A model generated the notes under the pieces. That model made no database searches. It had not been told where the DNA came from and saw only the letters and a list, made by a program, of their open reading frames with translations. This document shows positions 56,124 to 64,000 of a DNA stretch of 64,000 bases, one piece after another (within the stretch, counting starts at the first letter, position 1; the number at the start of each line of letters is the position of its first letter). A program made the position numbers and the translations under genes. This DNA is from Site-B1 sp963722665 (GTDB lineage Bacteria; Bacteroidota; Bacteroidia; Flavobacteriales; Flavobacteriaceae): the NCBI GenBank assembly GCA_963722665.1, contig CAVRNW010000039.1:71290-135289 (forward strand), read 5' to 3'.

Positions 56124-56403
56124 AATAATAGATTTTAAATTCGCCGCAAATGTATAAAACAATTTTTCTATAAATTATAAGAAAATTATAATATTTCAAA
56201 TAATTATCAATTTGATAAAAAAGAAATTACATTAATTTAAAGTACCTAATATATTAAGGGTAAATTTGTAGAAATGATAATCATTTTATTGATTGTTCTG
56301 GTATATTTTTAAACAATAACTTTTTGTATTTCCTTGTTTTTCAATAAAATAGTTAGAAGATCTCGTTAAAATAAAAATGCTAATTTTATATTAAATTAAA
56401 GGT

Positions 56404-57318
56404 ATGTTTAGTAAAAAGAAAGTCAAACCTCAAATTGATAAGGAACAACTGGAACTTATCCAAAATGCTCAAAGACGTATTAAGCAAAAAAAGCGATTGT
56501 ATATTCATTTCGTCATTTTTTTAATCGGCGCAATATTTTTAATAATTGCAAATGAAGTTTTGGTTTATGGCAAAGATTTCAGACCCTTTAATCAAGATTG
56601 GTTTGTAACAGCTATTTTTATTTGGTTATTTATTTTCGTGTACCATGTATTCAATGTTTTTGTTACCCATAAATTTATGGGTAAGGATTGGGAACAAAAA
56701 CAACTGGATAAGTTAGTAGCCAAACAACAAATAAAGATCGATAAAATTAAAAGTACATTAGCAGTTGATTCGCCTCAAATTGCAGAAAATAATCTTTCGA
56801 AAAAAGAACTTAAAGTCAAGACTAAAAAATCTGAATTAACCATTATTGTTGCAGCAGGTCAAAATGATGCAATTGGCAAGGATAATAAATTGATCTGGCA
56901 CTTAGGTGACGATTTAAAACGCTTTAAAGAGCTAACTTCAGGTCACCATATAATCATGGGCAGAAAAACTTTTGAAAGCTTTCCGGAACTATTGCCAAAT
57001 AGAACCCATGTAGTAATCAGTAATCAAAAGGACTATAAAGTTCCCAAAGGTGTAATTCTTGTTAATTCCTTGGAAGAAGCTATTAGTATTGCTAAAGATG
57101 ATACGCAACCTTTTATAATCGGAGGCGGACAGGTCTATAAACAAGCGATGGATTATGCCGATAAAATTGAACTGACAAGAGTACACGAAAATTTTGGCGC
57201 AGATACCTTCTTTCCAAAAATCGATTTAACAAAATGGGAAGAAGTGAGTACTATTTCTCATAAAAAAGATGCCAAACATGCTCATGATTTTTCTTTCGTG
57301 ACCTACAAAAGAAAATAA
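56404..57318 (+). CDS. folA: 2TM membrane domain fused to dihydrofolate reductase
   Basis: 304 residues. Residues 12-112 form a 2TM domain: amphipathic RRIKQKKRLYIHFVIFL, helix 1 at about 33-53, helix 2 at about 66-88, then HKFMGKDWEQKQL. After a lysine-rich linker the DHFR domain starts at residue 144: IIVAAGQNDAIGKDNKLIWH, HHIIMGRKTFESF, FIIGGGQVYKQAM and a C-terminal FSFVTYKRK. It regenerates tetrahydrofolate for thyA, which lies 630 bases upstream. There is one continuous frame without a start codon at the domain border that would clearly separate the parts, so DHFR appears membrane-anchored. A lone DHFR is normally about 160 residues. Confidence 0.9.
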   Translation: MFSKKKVKPQIDKEQLELIQNAQRRIKQKKRLYIHFVIFLIGAIFLIIANEVLVYGKDFRPFNQDWFVTAIFIWLFIFVYHVFNVFVTHKFMGKDWEQKQLDKLVAKQQIKIDKIKSTLAVDSPQIAENNLSKKELKVKTKKSELTIIVAAGQNDAIGKDNKLIWHLGDDLKRFKELTSGHHIIMGRKTFESFPELLPNRTHVVISNQKDYKVPKGVILVNSLEEAISIAKDDTQPFIIGGGQVYKQAMDYADKIELTRVHENFGADTFFPKIDLTKWEEVSTISHKKDAKHAHDFSFVTYKRK

Positions 57319-57365
57319 ATGACCATTCAGTAAAATCAACTATATAAATTATAGAAAGCATAAAA

Positions 57366-57926
57366 ATGACTGAAAAAGAAAAAATGCTGGCTGGTAAAAT
57401 GTATGACCCTATGGATTCACAATTGATTGCAGAGCGTCTTGAAGCCAGATTACTATTTCAGGAAATCAATCTTCTAAAAGATAGTGAAAAGTCAAAACGC
57501 GATAATTTGTTTTATGAACTATTAAAAGGAGCTAAAAAAGGGCTTTTTATCGAACCTCCTTTTTATTGTGATTACGGGTACAACATAAAAGCAGGAAAAA
57601 ATGTATTCATGAACTTTAATTGTTGCATTCTTGACGTTATGGAAGTAAGTATTGGTGATAATTGCATGGTAGGACCCAATGTTCAAATTTACACTGCGAC
57701 GCATCCACTTGAAGCTGAAAAAAGGAACAGCGGTCGAGAATTTGCCAAACCGGTTTCCATTGGTAAGAATGTTTGGATTGGCGGACATGCAGTAATTTGT
57801 CCCGGTGTTTCAATTGGAGATAATGTAGTGATTGGTGCAGGGTCAGTAGTAACTAAAAGTTTTCCAAATGATGTATTCATTGCAGGTAATCCGGCAAAGA
57901 TCATAAAAACAATACAAAATAGTTGA
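57366..57926 (+). CDS. maltose/galactoside O-acetyltransferase family (hexapeptide repeat)
   Basis: 186 residues. N-terminal Maa domain (EKEKMLAGKMYDPMDSQLI), then left-handed beta-helix hexapeptide repeats (NIKAGKNVFMNFNC, IGDNCMVGPNVQIYTATHPL, SIGKNVWIGGHAVICPGVSI, IGDNVVIGAGSVVTK). The histidine in TATHPL is catalytic in the family. It acetylates a sugar hydroxyl with acetyl-CoA; the acceptor is not known. Follows the DHFR gene by 47 bases. Confidence 0.88.
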   Translation: MTEKEKMLAGKMYDPMDSQLIAERLEARLLFQEINLLKDSEKSKRDNLFYELLKGAKKGLFIEPPFYCDYGYNIKAGKNVFMNFNCCILDVMEVSIGDNCMVGPNVQIYTATHPLEAEKRNSGREFAKPVSIGKNVWIGGHAVICPGVSIGDNVVIGAGSVVTKSFPNDVFIAGNPAKIIKTIQNS

Positions 57927-57961
57927 ATCCAGATATGTTTCTGTTCTTAATTTATAATTCC

Positions 57962-57969
57962 TATTTTTG
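57962..57969 (+). promoter_or_regulatory. -7 promoter element upstream of fabD
   Basis: TATTTTTG fits TAnnTTTG, 20 bases before the fabD start; no TTG at the expected -33 position. Confidence 0.4.
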
Positions 57970-57989
57970 CAGCATTAAAATTTAAACAC

Positions 57990-58883
57990 ATGAACGCATA
58001 TATATTTCCGGGCCAAGGTGCGCAGTTTTCCGGAATGGGCCTAGACCTTTATGAAAGATCAGAAATGGCACAACACTTGTTTGAAGACGCCAACAAAATA
58101 CTTGGTTTTCATATAACAGATGTAATGTTTCAAGGTTCCGCTGAGGATCTTAAAGAAACAAAAGTAACCCAGCCTGCAATATTTTTGCATTCTGTAATAT
58201 TAGCAAAGACTTTAGGAGATAGTTTTAAACCAGATATGGTAGCCGGACATTCACTTGGAGAATTTTCTGCATTGGTTGCCAATGGAGCCCTGACCTTTGA
58301 AGATGGTTTAAAATTGGTGTATAAACGTGCCATTGCCATGCAAAAGGCTTGTGAGTTAAAACCCAGCACAATGGCTGCTGTCCTGGGTTTAGATGACGAT
58401 GTTGTCGAAAAAATATGTGCAACTACTGAAGGAATTGTAGTTGCAGCCAACTATAATTGTCCCGGACAATTGGTGATTTCAGGAGAAGTTGAAGCAGTAA
58501 ACAAAGCCTGTGAAACATTAAAAGAAGAAGGTGCAAGAAGAGCTTTGGTTTTACCTGTAGGTGGTGCTTTCCATTCGCCTTTAATGGAACCTGCAAGGGA
58601 AGAATTGGCTTCTGCAATAGAAAATACCGTATTCAATAAACCAAATTGCCCGATCTATCAGAATGTATCGGCAAAAGCTGTCATAGATGAAGGCGTAATT
58701 AAAGCCAATTTAATTTCCCAATTAACCGCGCCCGTTCGTTGGACCCAAACTATTGAACAAATGATAAAAGATGGAGCCACCTTGTTTACAGAGGTTGGTC
58801 CTGGAAAAGTGCTACAGGGATTAGTTAAAAAAATTAATAAAGATGCAGAAACTATGTCTGCTACCTTAGAAAGCCAGGCATAA
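57990..58883 (+). CDS. fabD: malonyl-CoA:ACP transacylase
   Basis: 297 residues. FPGQGAQFSGMG (residues 6-17), the nucleophile in VAGHSLGEFSALVA, VLPVGGAFHSPLM with the catalytic His, and FTEVGPGKVLQGL near the end. It loads malonyl groups onto acyl carrier protein for fatty acid synthesis. The stop codon abuts the lspA start at 58884, so the two are co-transcribed. Confidence 0.95.
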   Translation: MNAYIFPGQGAQFSGMGLDLYERSEMAQHLFEDANKILGFHITDVMFQGSAEDLKETKVTQPAIFLHSVILAKTLGDSFKPDMVAGHSLGEFSALVANGALTFEDGLKLVYKRAIAMQKACELKPSTMAAVLGLDDDVVEKICATTEGIVVAANYNCPGQLVISGEVEAVNKACETLKEEGARRALVLPVGGAFHSPLMEPAREELASAIENTVFNKPNCPIYQNVSAKAVIDEGVIKANLISQLTAPVRWTQTIEQMIKDGATLFTEVGPGKVLQGLVKKINKDAETMSATLESQA

Positions 58884-59390
58884 ATGAATTTCAAGCGAAT
58901 TGTACTTGTTTTCTCCTTGATTATTCTAAATATTGGGTGTGATCAAATTTCTAAAAATGTGATCAGAAATCATGTGGATGTTCGCTCTAAAACTGAATTG
59001 ATCGGAGAAAAATTTATAATGACTAATGTTGAAAATGCAGGAGCCTTTTTAGGAATGGGAAGTGAACTGAATCCAACAATTAAACTTGTTTTACTTTTAA
59101 TTTTGCCTGTGGCTGTTTTGCTCCTGGTTCTCCATTATTTATTGACTAAAAAAGACCTAGATACAGTTACCATAATAGGCTTAAGTTTTATAGTTGGAGG
59201 TGGAATAGGGAATCTTTATGACCGAATTCTGTATGGTTCTGTCACCGATTTTTTTCATATAGATCTTGGCGGTGTTTTTAAGACCGGTATTTTCAATATG
59301 GCAGATGTATCCGTCATGGTTGGAATGGGATTCATCTTACTGGGAGGTTTTTTAAATAAGAAAAAGAAACAAACCCAACTAGAGATTTAA
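58884..59390 (+). CDS. lspA: lipoprotein signal peptidase
   Basis: 168 residues with four membrane helices. NVENAGAFLGMGSE, GGGIGNLYDRILYGSVTDFF and IFNMADVSVMVG give the two catalytic aspartates (in GSVTDFF and NMADVSV). Cleaves prolipoprotein signal peptides before the lipidated cysteine, needed for the lipoproteins at 42277 and 61998. Directly follows fabD and converges on a DegT-type aminotransferase. Confidence 0.95.
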   Translation: MNFKRIVLVFSLIILNIGCDQISKNVIRNHVDVRSKTELIGEKFIMTNVENAGAFLGMGSELNPTIKLVLLLILPVAVLLLVLHYLLTKKDLDTVTIIGLSFIVGGGIGNLYDRILYGSVTDFFHIDLGGVFKTGIFNMADVSVMVGMGFILLGGFLNKKKKQTQLEI

Positions 59391-59391
59391 T

Positions 59392-60553
59392 TCATCCGTT
59401 TGTCTTTAAAAATTCTTTTATGGTATTGGCAATAAATTCAATTTGATCATCTTCAAGTTCTGTATGCATTGGCAATGAAATCACTTCTTTAACCAACTGA
59501 TTGGTCACTTGAAAATCTGATTCTTTATATCGAGAATCCTTATATGCTTTTTGACTGTGTAAAGGAACAGGGTAATAGACTCCACAAGGTATTCCATTTT
59601 CATTTAGATGTTGCGCCAATGCATCTCTGTCAACTCCTTTTATTTTCAATGTATATTGATGAAACACATGGCAATCACAATTGGAACATATCTCTGTACA
59701 ACTATTGGATAATTTTGGTGTGGTAATATTCTTGATCCCTTGAAATGCCTTGTTGTACTTTCTGGCAGCTTCCTGACGAGCCTTATTATAAGCATCCAAA
59801 TTCTTCAATTTAATATTTAATATGGTGGCCTGAATTGAATCTAAACGAGAATTCACCCCTACAACATCATGATAATAACGTCTGTACATACCATGGTTTA
59901 CAATTCCTCTTATGGTGTGAGCTAATTTATCATCATTTGTAAATATTGCTCCTCCATCACCATAACAACCTAAATTCTTAGATGGGAAAAAAGACGTTGA
60001 TCCTACATGTCCTATAGTGCCTGTTTTGGCCTTTTTACCATTGGAAAATGTATAATTAGCACCTATAGCTTGGGCATTATCTTCAATAACATACAAATTG
60101 TTTTCTTCAGCTATTTTCATAATTGCTTCCATATTTGCACTTTGCCCAAATAAATGAACCGGAACAATAGCCTTTGTTTTTGGTGTAATTGCTTTTTTTA
60201 TGGCTTCAATATCTATATTAAAAGATGTCTGGTTCAACATCAACCAAAACCGGAGTTAAATGAAGCAAAGCAATTACCTCAACAGTTGCAGCAAATGTAA
60301 AATCGGCTGTGATGACTTCATCTCCAGGCTTCAGCCCTAAGCCCATCATTGCTATTTGCAACGCATCTGTTCCGTTGGCACAGGGAATAACATGCTTGAC
60401 TCCCAAATAATCTTCCATATTCTTTTGGAACTCATGTACCTTAGGACCATTAATAAAAGCTGTAGATTCGATGACCTCCAGAACTGAAGCATTTACTGAT
60501 TCTTTAATAGCTTCATATTGACCTTTCAGGTCAACCATTTGTATTGTTTTCAT
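59392..60553 (-). CDS. DegT/DnrJ/EryC1/StrS-family PLP aminotransferase (one frameshift)
   Basis: Sugar aminotransferase family. The first part (MKTIQMVDLKGQYEAIKES) includes PCANGTDALQIAMM; after LVDVEPD one extra base near 60225 breaks the frame, and the remainder continues FNIDIEAIKKAITPKTKAI. The PLP lysine is in TSFFPSKNLGCYGDGG, and GVNSRLDSIQATIL and the C-terminal VISLPMHTELEDDQI are typical. Repaired length is 386 residues. Members transfer an amino group to a keto-sugar nucleotide for surface polysaccharides. It is divergent from the Kdo transferase gene, consistent with an envelope role. Confidence 0.88.
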
Positions 60554-60635
60554 AGAACGCGAAATTACAAAATTCGCAGTATTAAGCCATGAATTTATTG
60601 CAAAGAAATGTATTTTAGCAGCAAAGAAAACTAAC

Positions 60636-61871
60636 TTGATTTCAGTTTACAATATTCTTACTCATCTTGCGGGCGTTTTTATTAAGGTCATAGGGCTATT
60701 TAATAAAAAAATTGGATTGGGTATAGCTGGAAGAAGGGAAACTTTCAAGAGATTAGAAAGTACAATGAATCAAGACGATCCTTGCATCTGGTTTCATTGT
60801 GCATCCTTAGGCGAGTATGAACAAGGTCTTCCTGTTTTTGAAGAGATTAAAAAAATATATCCGGGACATAAAATTGTTCTCTCCTTTTTCTCACCTTCGG
60901 GATATGAGATCAGAAAGAATTCGCCGATTGCTGATATTGTTGTCTACCTGCCTTTAGATACCAAGAAAAATGCTGAAAGGTTTTTAAATTTAGTTAATCC
61001 GGATCTAATTCTGTTCGTTAAATATGAAATATGGCCCAATTATTTAAAGGAAATAAAAAAACGAAATCTACGAGTCATCTTGATTTCGGCCCTATTCCGA
61101 CCTAATCAGATATACTTTAAGTCTTATGGGAAATGGATACAAAAATATTTCAAGGCATTTGAGCATTTTTTTGTGCAGAATGAATCCTCTGAAAAATTAT
61201 TAAACTCAATTGGGTATAGTAACGTGACCATATCTGGTGACACAAGATTTGACAGAGTCAGTAATCAATTAAATATTGATAATAGCCTTCCTTATATTGA
61301 TGAATTCATTGCGGGCGGTTTATGTTTTGTTGGGGGAAGCACATGGCCTGAAGGTGAAGCATATATTTGCAATTACATCAAATCAAATCCGTCACTACCT
61401 ATAAAGTACATTATTGCACCGCATGACACACGATCAAATCGGATTGCAGATTTACAGAAAAGGTTAGATGTCCCAAGTATTTTATTTTCAGATAAGGAAA
61501 ATAAAAAATTAGATGAATACAAAGTCTTTATAGTTGACACTATTGGCATTCTTTCAAAATTGTATAGTTATGCCGATATAGCTTATGTGGGTGGTGCGGT
61601 TGGCTCAACTGGACTGCATAATATATTAGAACCTGCCGTCTTTGGAGTTCCTATTATTATTGGTAAAAATCATCACAAATTCCCTGAAGCCAAACTAATG
61701 ATCGATAATGGGGGCGTTTTTTCAATAAATAATGAATCTGAATTTAGTTCTACCATTTCCAAATTCACAAATGATATTAAATATAGAAAAGCAACTGGCT
61801 CCTTAAATTCGACTTTTATTAAAAAAAACAAAGGTGCAGTAGTCCAAATACTTGATTATATACGTAGATAG
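60636..61871 (+). CDS. waaA: 3-deoxy-D-manno-octulosonic-acid (Kdo) transferase
   Basis: 411 residues, GT30 family. The N-terminal hydrophobic anchor is followed by WFHCASLGEYEQGLPVFEEI (acceptor-binding Glu), VYLPLDTKKNAERFL, ALFRPNQIYFKSYG and the GT-B C-terminal domain with YADIAYVGGAVGSTGLHNIL. It adds Kdo to lipid A precursor on the cytoplasmic face. The start is TTG at 60636; no ATG in frame precedes it after the nearest stop, and the residues from there match the family N-terminus. Confidence 0.93.
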   Translation: MISVYNILTHLAGVFIKVIGLFNKKIGLGIAGRRETFKRLESTMNQDDPCIWFHCASLGEYEQGLPVFEEIKKIYPGHKIVLSFFSPSGYEIRKNSPIADIVVYLPLDTKKNAERFLNLVNPDLILFVKYEIWPNYLKEIKKRNLRVILISALFRPNQIYFKSYGKWIQKYFKAFEHFFVQNESSEKLLNSIGYSNVTISGDTRFDRVSNQLNIDNSLPYIDEFIAGGLCFVGGSTWPEGEAYICNYIKSNPSLPIKYIIAPHDTRSNRIADLQKRLDVPSILFSDKENKKLDEYKVFIVDTIGILSKLYSYADIAYVGGAVGSTGLHNILEPAVFGVPIIIGKNHHKFPEAKLMIDNGGVFSINNESEFSSTISKFTNDIKYRKATGSLNSTFIKKNKGAVVQILDYIRR

Positions 61872-61997
61872 TCTGTAAAATTTGCATTTTATAGAGTTTT
61901 TTATAAAAAAATGTTAAATTTTTATTGCAGCAATAACCAATATGTTATTACTTGCACCGATTTTAAGAATTAATAATTAACACTAAAACAAAATCTA

Positions 61998-62327
61998 ATG
62001 AAAAAAGTTATTTTAAGTTCTATTCTATTATTAGCTCTAAGTTTATCATTTACTTCTTGTAGAGACGTAAAAGAAAAAGCTGAAGGAGCAACTGATGCAG
62101 TTGAAAATGCGGCCGATGCAGCCGGAGATGCTATAGATGATGCAGCTGATGCAGCTGGTGACGCTATGGATGATGCAGTTGATGCTGCCGGTGATGCAGT
62201 TGAAGGTGCTAAAGAAGCTGCTGGTGAAGCAGTTGAAGGTGCTAAAGACATGGCAGGTGATGCTAAAGCAGCAGTACAAGAAGGTGCTAAAAAAGTAGAA
62301 GATGCTGCCAAAAAGATCGGCAACTAA
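61998..62327 (+). CDS. alanine-rich repeat lipoprotein
   Basis: 109 residues. Lipoprotein signal peptide with lipobox SFTSC (cysteine at about residue 21), then a low-complexity region built of A-x-D-A / A-A-G-D-A units repeated about every 11 residues (DAAGDAIDDAADAAGDAMDD, AVDAAGDAVEGAKEAAGEAV), ending in a basic KKVEDAAKKIGN. The 11-residue period with alternating acidic and alanine positions resembles LEA group 3 and YtxH-like helices, which fold on drying or at surfaces. No enzymatic motif. A strong terminator follows, so it is a single-gene unit. Confidence 0.85.
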   Translation: MKKVILSSILLLALSLSFTSCRDVKEKAEGATDAVENAADAAGDAIDDAADAAGDAMDDAVDAAGDAVEGAKEAAGEAVEGAKDMAGDAKAAVQEGAKKVEDAAKKIGN

Positions 62328-62346
62328 TTCTTTAACTGAAAAATGA

Positions 62347-62379
62347 AAAGACCAACTCAATGAGTTGGTCTTTTTTTTT
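62347..62379 (+). terminator. intrinsic terminator after the alanine-rich lipoprotein
   Basis: AAAGACCAACTCA and TGAGTTGGTCTTT are perfectly complementary, with nine T residues. Confidence 0.92.
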
Positions 62380-62621
62380 GTCAATTTATTAAAAAATATT
62401 TCGGCACTATAAATAAACAGGCCACTGCTAATTTTATTCCATACTTCTTAAATCTGATTCTCTCAAAATTATTCCAAATTATTAATTATTGAGATGCATA
62501 TTAAGAGTCAAGTAAATTTAATTTGACCAATTTGTTATAATTTGCTTAGTTTATTGTATTATTTTAATACTTTTAAATTTGAAGAATTTGAAACAATATT
62601 CTAACTAAAAACTAACTGGAC

Positions 62622-64000
62622 ATGAATCAAAAGAAATTTTTATTACTTATTACTTCAGTATCAGCATTAGGAGGTCTCCTATTTGGATATGATACGGGAG
62701 TTATAAATGGCGCTCAATTCTATCTGACTAAATACTTTGATCTGGATGCTACAATGCAGGGATTTGTCGTAGGAAGTGCATTAATAGGTTGTTTTGTAGG
62801 TGCCATAATCGCCGGACCACTAAGTATAAAAATAGGCAGAAAATACTCCTTAATTATATCTGCCATACTTTTCACAATTTCAGCTTGGGGATCAGGACTT
62901 CCCGCAATGCTTCCAGAATCTGTTTCATTATTGGTATTCTTCAGATTAATAGGCGGATTAGGAATTGGAGTAGCTTCCATGAATGCGCCTATGTACATTG
63001 CTGAAATAGCTCCTGCAAAGAAACGAGGTAATTTGGTTACCTACTATCAATTAGCGGTTGTAATAGGATTTTTTGTGGTATTCTTGGCAACCTATTTCAT
63101 AGGAAGCGGCCTGACCGAAGCAGAAAATTTACAGTTTGGATGGAGGAGAATGTTTTGGTCTGAATTAATACCGAGTCTTTCATTTTTAACACTGCTTTTT
63201 ATCGTTCCAAAAAGTCCGAGATGGCTTGCTTTAAAAGGTAGAAATGAAGAATCCTTGCAAGTTTTGGTTAAAATACATGGAGAAGAAAATGCCAAATTGG
63301 AAAACGAAGAAATACAGGAGTCTCTTAGAACCAACACTGAATCTGCAAAAATAAATTACTTTAAAAAAGGAGTCTTGATCATCATTGTTATAGGATCTGT
63401 TCTTTCCATCTTACAACAGTTTACAGGTATCAATGCCGTATTATATTATGGTTCCGATATTTTTGAAAAAGCACTGGGATTTGGAAAAGAAGACATATTG
63501 CTTCAGCAAGTACTATTAGCGTTCATTAACCTGATATTCACATTTATAGCTATGGCTACTGTTGATAAATTTGGACGTAAACCTTTGATTTACATTGGCT
63601 CGTTGGGTATGATCTTAGGATTCCTGCTATTAGGGATCTCCTTGCAGCAAAAGGCCATCGGATTTATTTCTCTTCTGGGAGTTTTAGTTTTTATTGCCTC
63701 CTTTGCCATGTCAATGGGACCGGTTGTTTGGGTATTGTTATCAGAAATGTTCCCTAACAAAATGAGGAGTGTTGCCATGTCAGTAGCTGTGGCGGCTCAA
63801 TGGGCAGCAAATTATTTTGTGACACAAACCTTCCCTATGGTAACAGAAAGTGAATTGAACAACAATGATTTCTGGAATGGTTCATTACCTTATTTTATCT
63901 TTGTTGGTTTTATTATTTTTATAATGATATTTACCTATAAGTTTATCCCTGAAACTAAAGGAAGATCTTTAGAAGAGTTGGAAGGAATCTGGGAAAAATA
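62622..64000 (+). CDS. MFS sugar porter (stop codon cut by the window edge)
   Basis: 459 residues complete except that the last codon reads TA at the window end. Sugar-porter family hallmarks: FGYDTGVINGAQFYL after helix 1, IGRKYS after helix 2, FFRLIGGLGIGVASM with APMYIAEIAPAKKRG, PKSPRWLALKGR in the central loop, LQQFTGINAVLYYGSDIF (sugar-binding helix 7), DKFGRKPL and the C-terminal PETKGRSLEEL. Twelve predicted helices. Imports a hexose or pentose with H+; substrate unspecified. The 294-base spacer before it contains nothing else visible. Confidence 0.93.
   Translation, partial: MNQKKFLLLITSVSALGGLLFGYDTGVINGAQFYLTKYFDLDATMQGFVVGSALIGCFVGAIIAGPLSIKIGRKYSLIISAILFTISAWGSGLPAMLPESVSLLVFFRLIGGLGIGVASMNAPMYIAEIAPAKKRGNLVTYYQLAVVIGFFVVFLATYFIGSGLTEAENLQFGWRRMFWSELIPSLSFLTLLFIVPKSPRWLALKGRNEESLQVLVKIHGEENAKLENEEIQESLRTNTESAKINYFKKGVLIIIVIGSVLSILQQFTGINAVLYYGSDIFEKALGFGKEDILLQQVLLAFINLIFTFIAMATVDKFGRKPLIYIGSLGMILGFLLLGISLQQKAIGFISLLGVLVFIASFAMSMGPVVWVLLSEMFPNKMRSVAMSVAVAAQWAANYFVTQTFPMVTESELNNNDFWNGSLPYFIFVGFIIFIMIFTYKFIPETKGRSLEELEGIWEK

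Noticed and set aside
56124..56162. Thirteen-codon N-terminal extension of the glycogen-binding-domain protein
   Set aside because: The extension is not family-like; the ATG at 56123 begins the conserved text.
825..60225. Programmed +1 frameshifting as an explanation for the broken frames
   Set aside because: The sites share no slippery codon or stop codon context, and several fall within the same gene; sequence error is simpler.
61970..62384. Long reading frames antisense to the alanine-rich lipoprotein
   Set aside because: They are mirror images of its repetitive codons; no signal peptide, start context or homology, and the sense gene has a lipobox and terminator.
1..64000. CRISPR arrays, tRNA/rRNA genes, prophage or insertion-sequence transposases
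   Set aside because: Scanned on both strands; no regular repeat-spacer pattern, no cloverleaf or rRNA text, and no transposase or phage structural protein was found.

Overview
The window looks like chromosomal DNA of a flavobacterium-like member of the Bacteroidota. It is strongly AT-rich. It carries a type IX secretion (T9SS) sorting tail, a GLPGLI-family protein paired with a large outer-membrane beta-barrel, DUF5686, a Bacteroides-type N-succinylornithine carbamoyltransferase, and several promoters of the Bacteroidota form TTG-N20-TAnnTTTG. No tRNA, rRNA, prophage, CRISPR array or transposase was seen.

Layout. At 1-1164 is the end of a leucine operon (probable leuA tail, leuB). Positions 1311-4799 form a disturbed secreted-protein region: a DUF6064 remnant, a T9SS protein, a dockerin-like fragment joined to a truncated esterase, and a CotH-like protein. 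Positions 4824-6082 hold a two-gene ThrE-type exporter. Positions 6159-15192 (minus strand) hold one tightly packed operon that takes glutamate to arginine, with proC inside it, preceded by two short arginine-rich reading frames that may be attenuation leaders. Positions 15629-22734 hold ilvD-ilvB-ilvN-ilvC plus an NADP-dependent glyceraldehyde-3-phosphate dehydrogenase. Positions 22930-28903 hold gltB-gltD, divergent from a porin / P-II / ammonium-transporter unit (29352-32007). metK follows, with a SAM-II-like leader RNA. The centre of the window is therefore a nitrogen-assimilation and amino-acid-synthesis island: ammonium uptake and sensing, GOGAT, then arginine, proline and branched-chain amino acids, most of them NADPH-consuming.

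The rest (33.5-64 kb) is general housekeeping: a DUF5679 mini-gene, an outer-membrane barrel with its GLPGLI partner, deoxynucleoside kinase, membrane and soluble pyrophosphatases, a lipid-tailoring trio (methyltransferase, desaturase, FAD reductase), DUF5686, pdhB, etfBA, a bifunctional nuclease, a nucleoside transporter, an IVP-type four-helix-bundle gene flanked by inverted repeats, thyA, a DHFR fused to a 2TM membrane module, fabD, lspA, a DegT aminotransferase, waaA, an alanine-rich lipoprotein and a sugar transporter cut at the last base.

Caution on sequence quality. Thirteen genes, several normally essential (metK, argH, leuB), are broken by about twenty single-base frameshifts. Every unambiguous one is a one-base insertion, and they cluster in patches. 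I treat these genes as intact genes with sequence errors and give the repaired extents. The esterase/dockerin junction and the DUF6064 remnant cannot be explained this way and look like real rearrangements or a misjoin.
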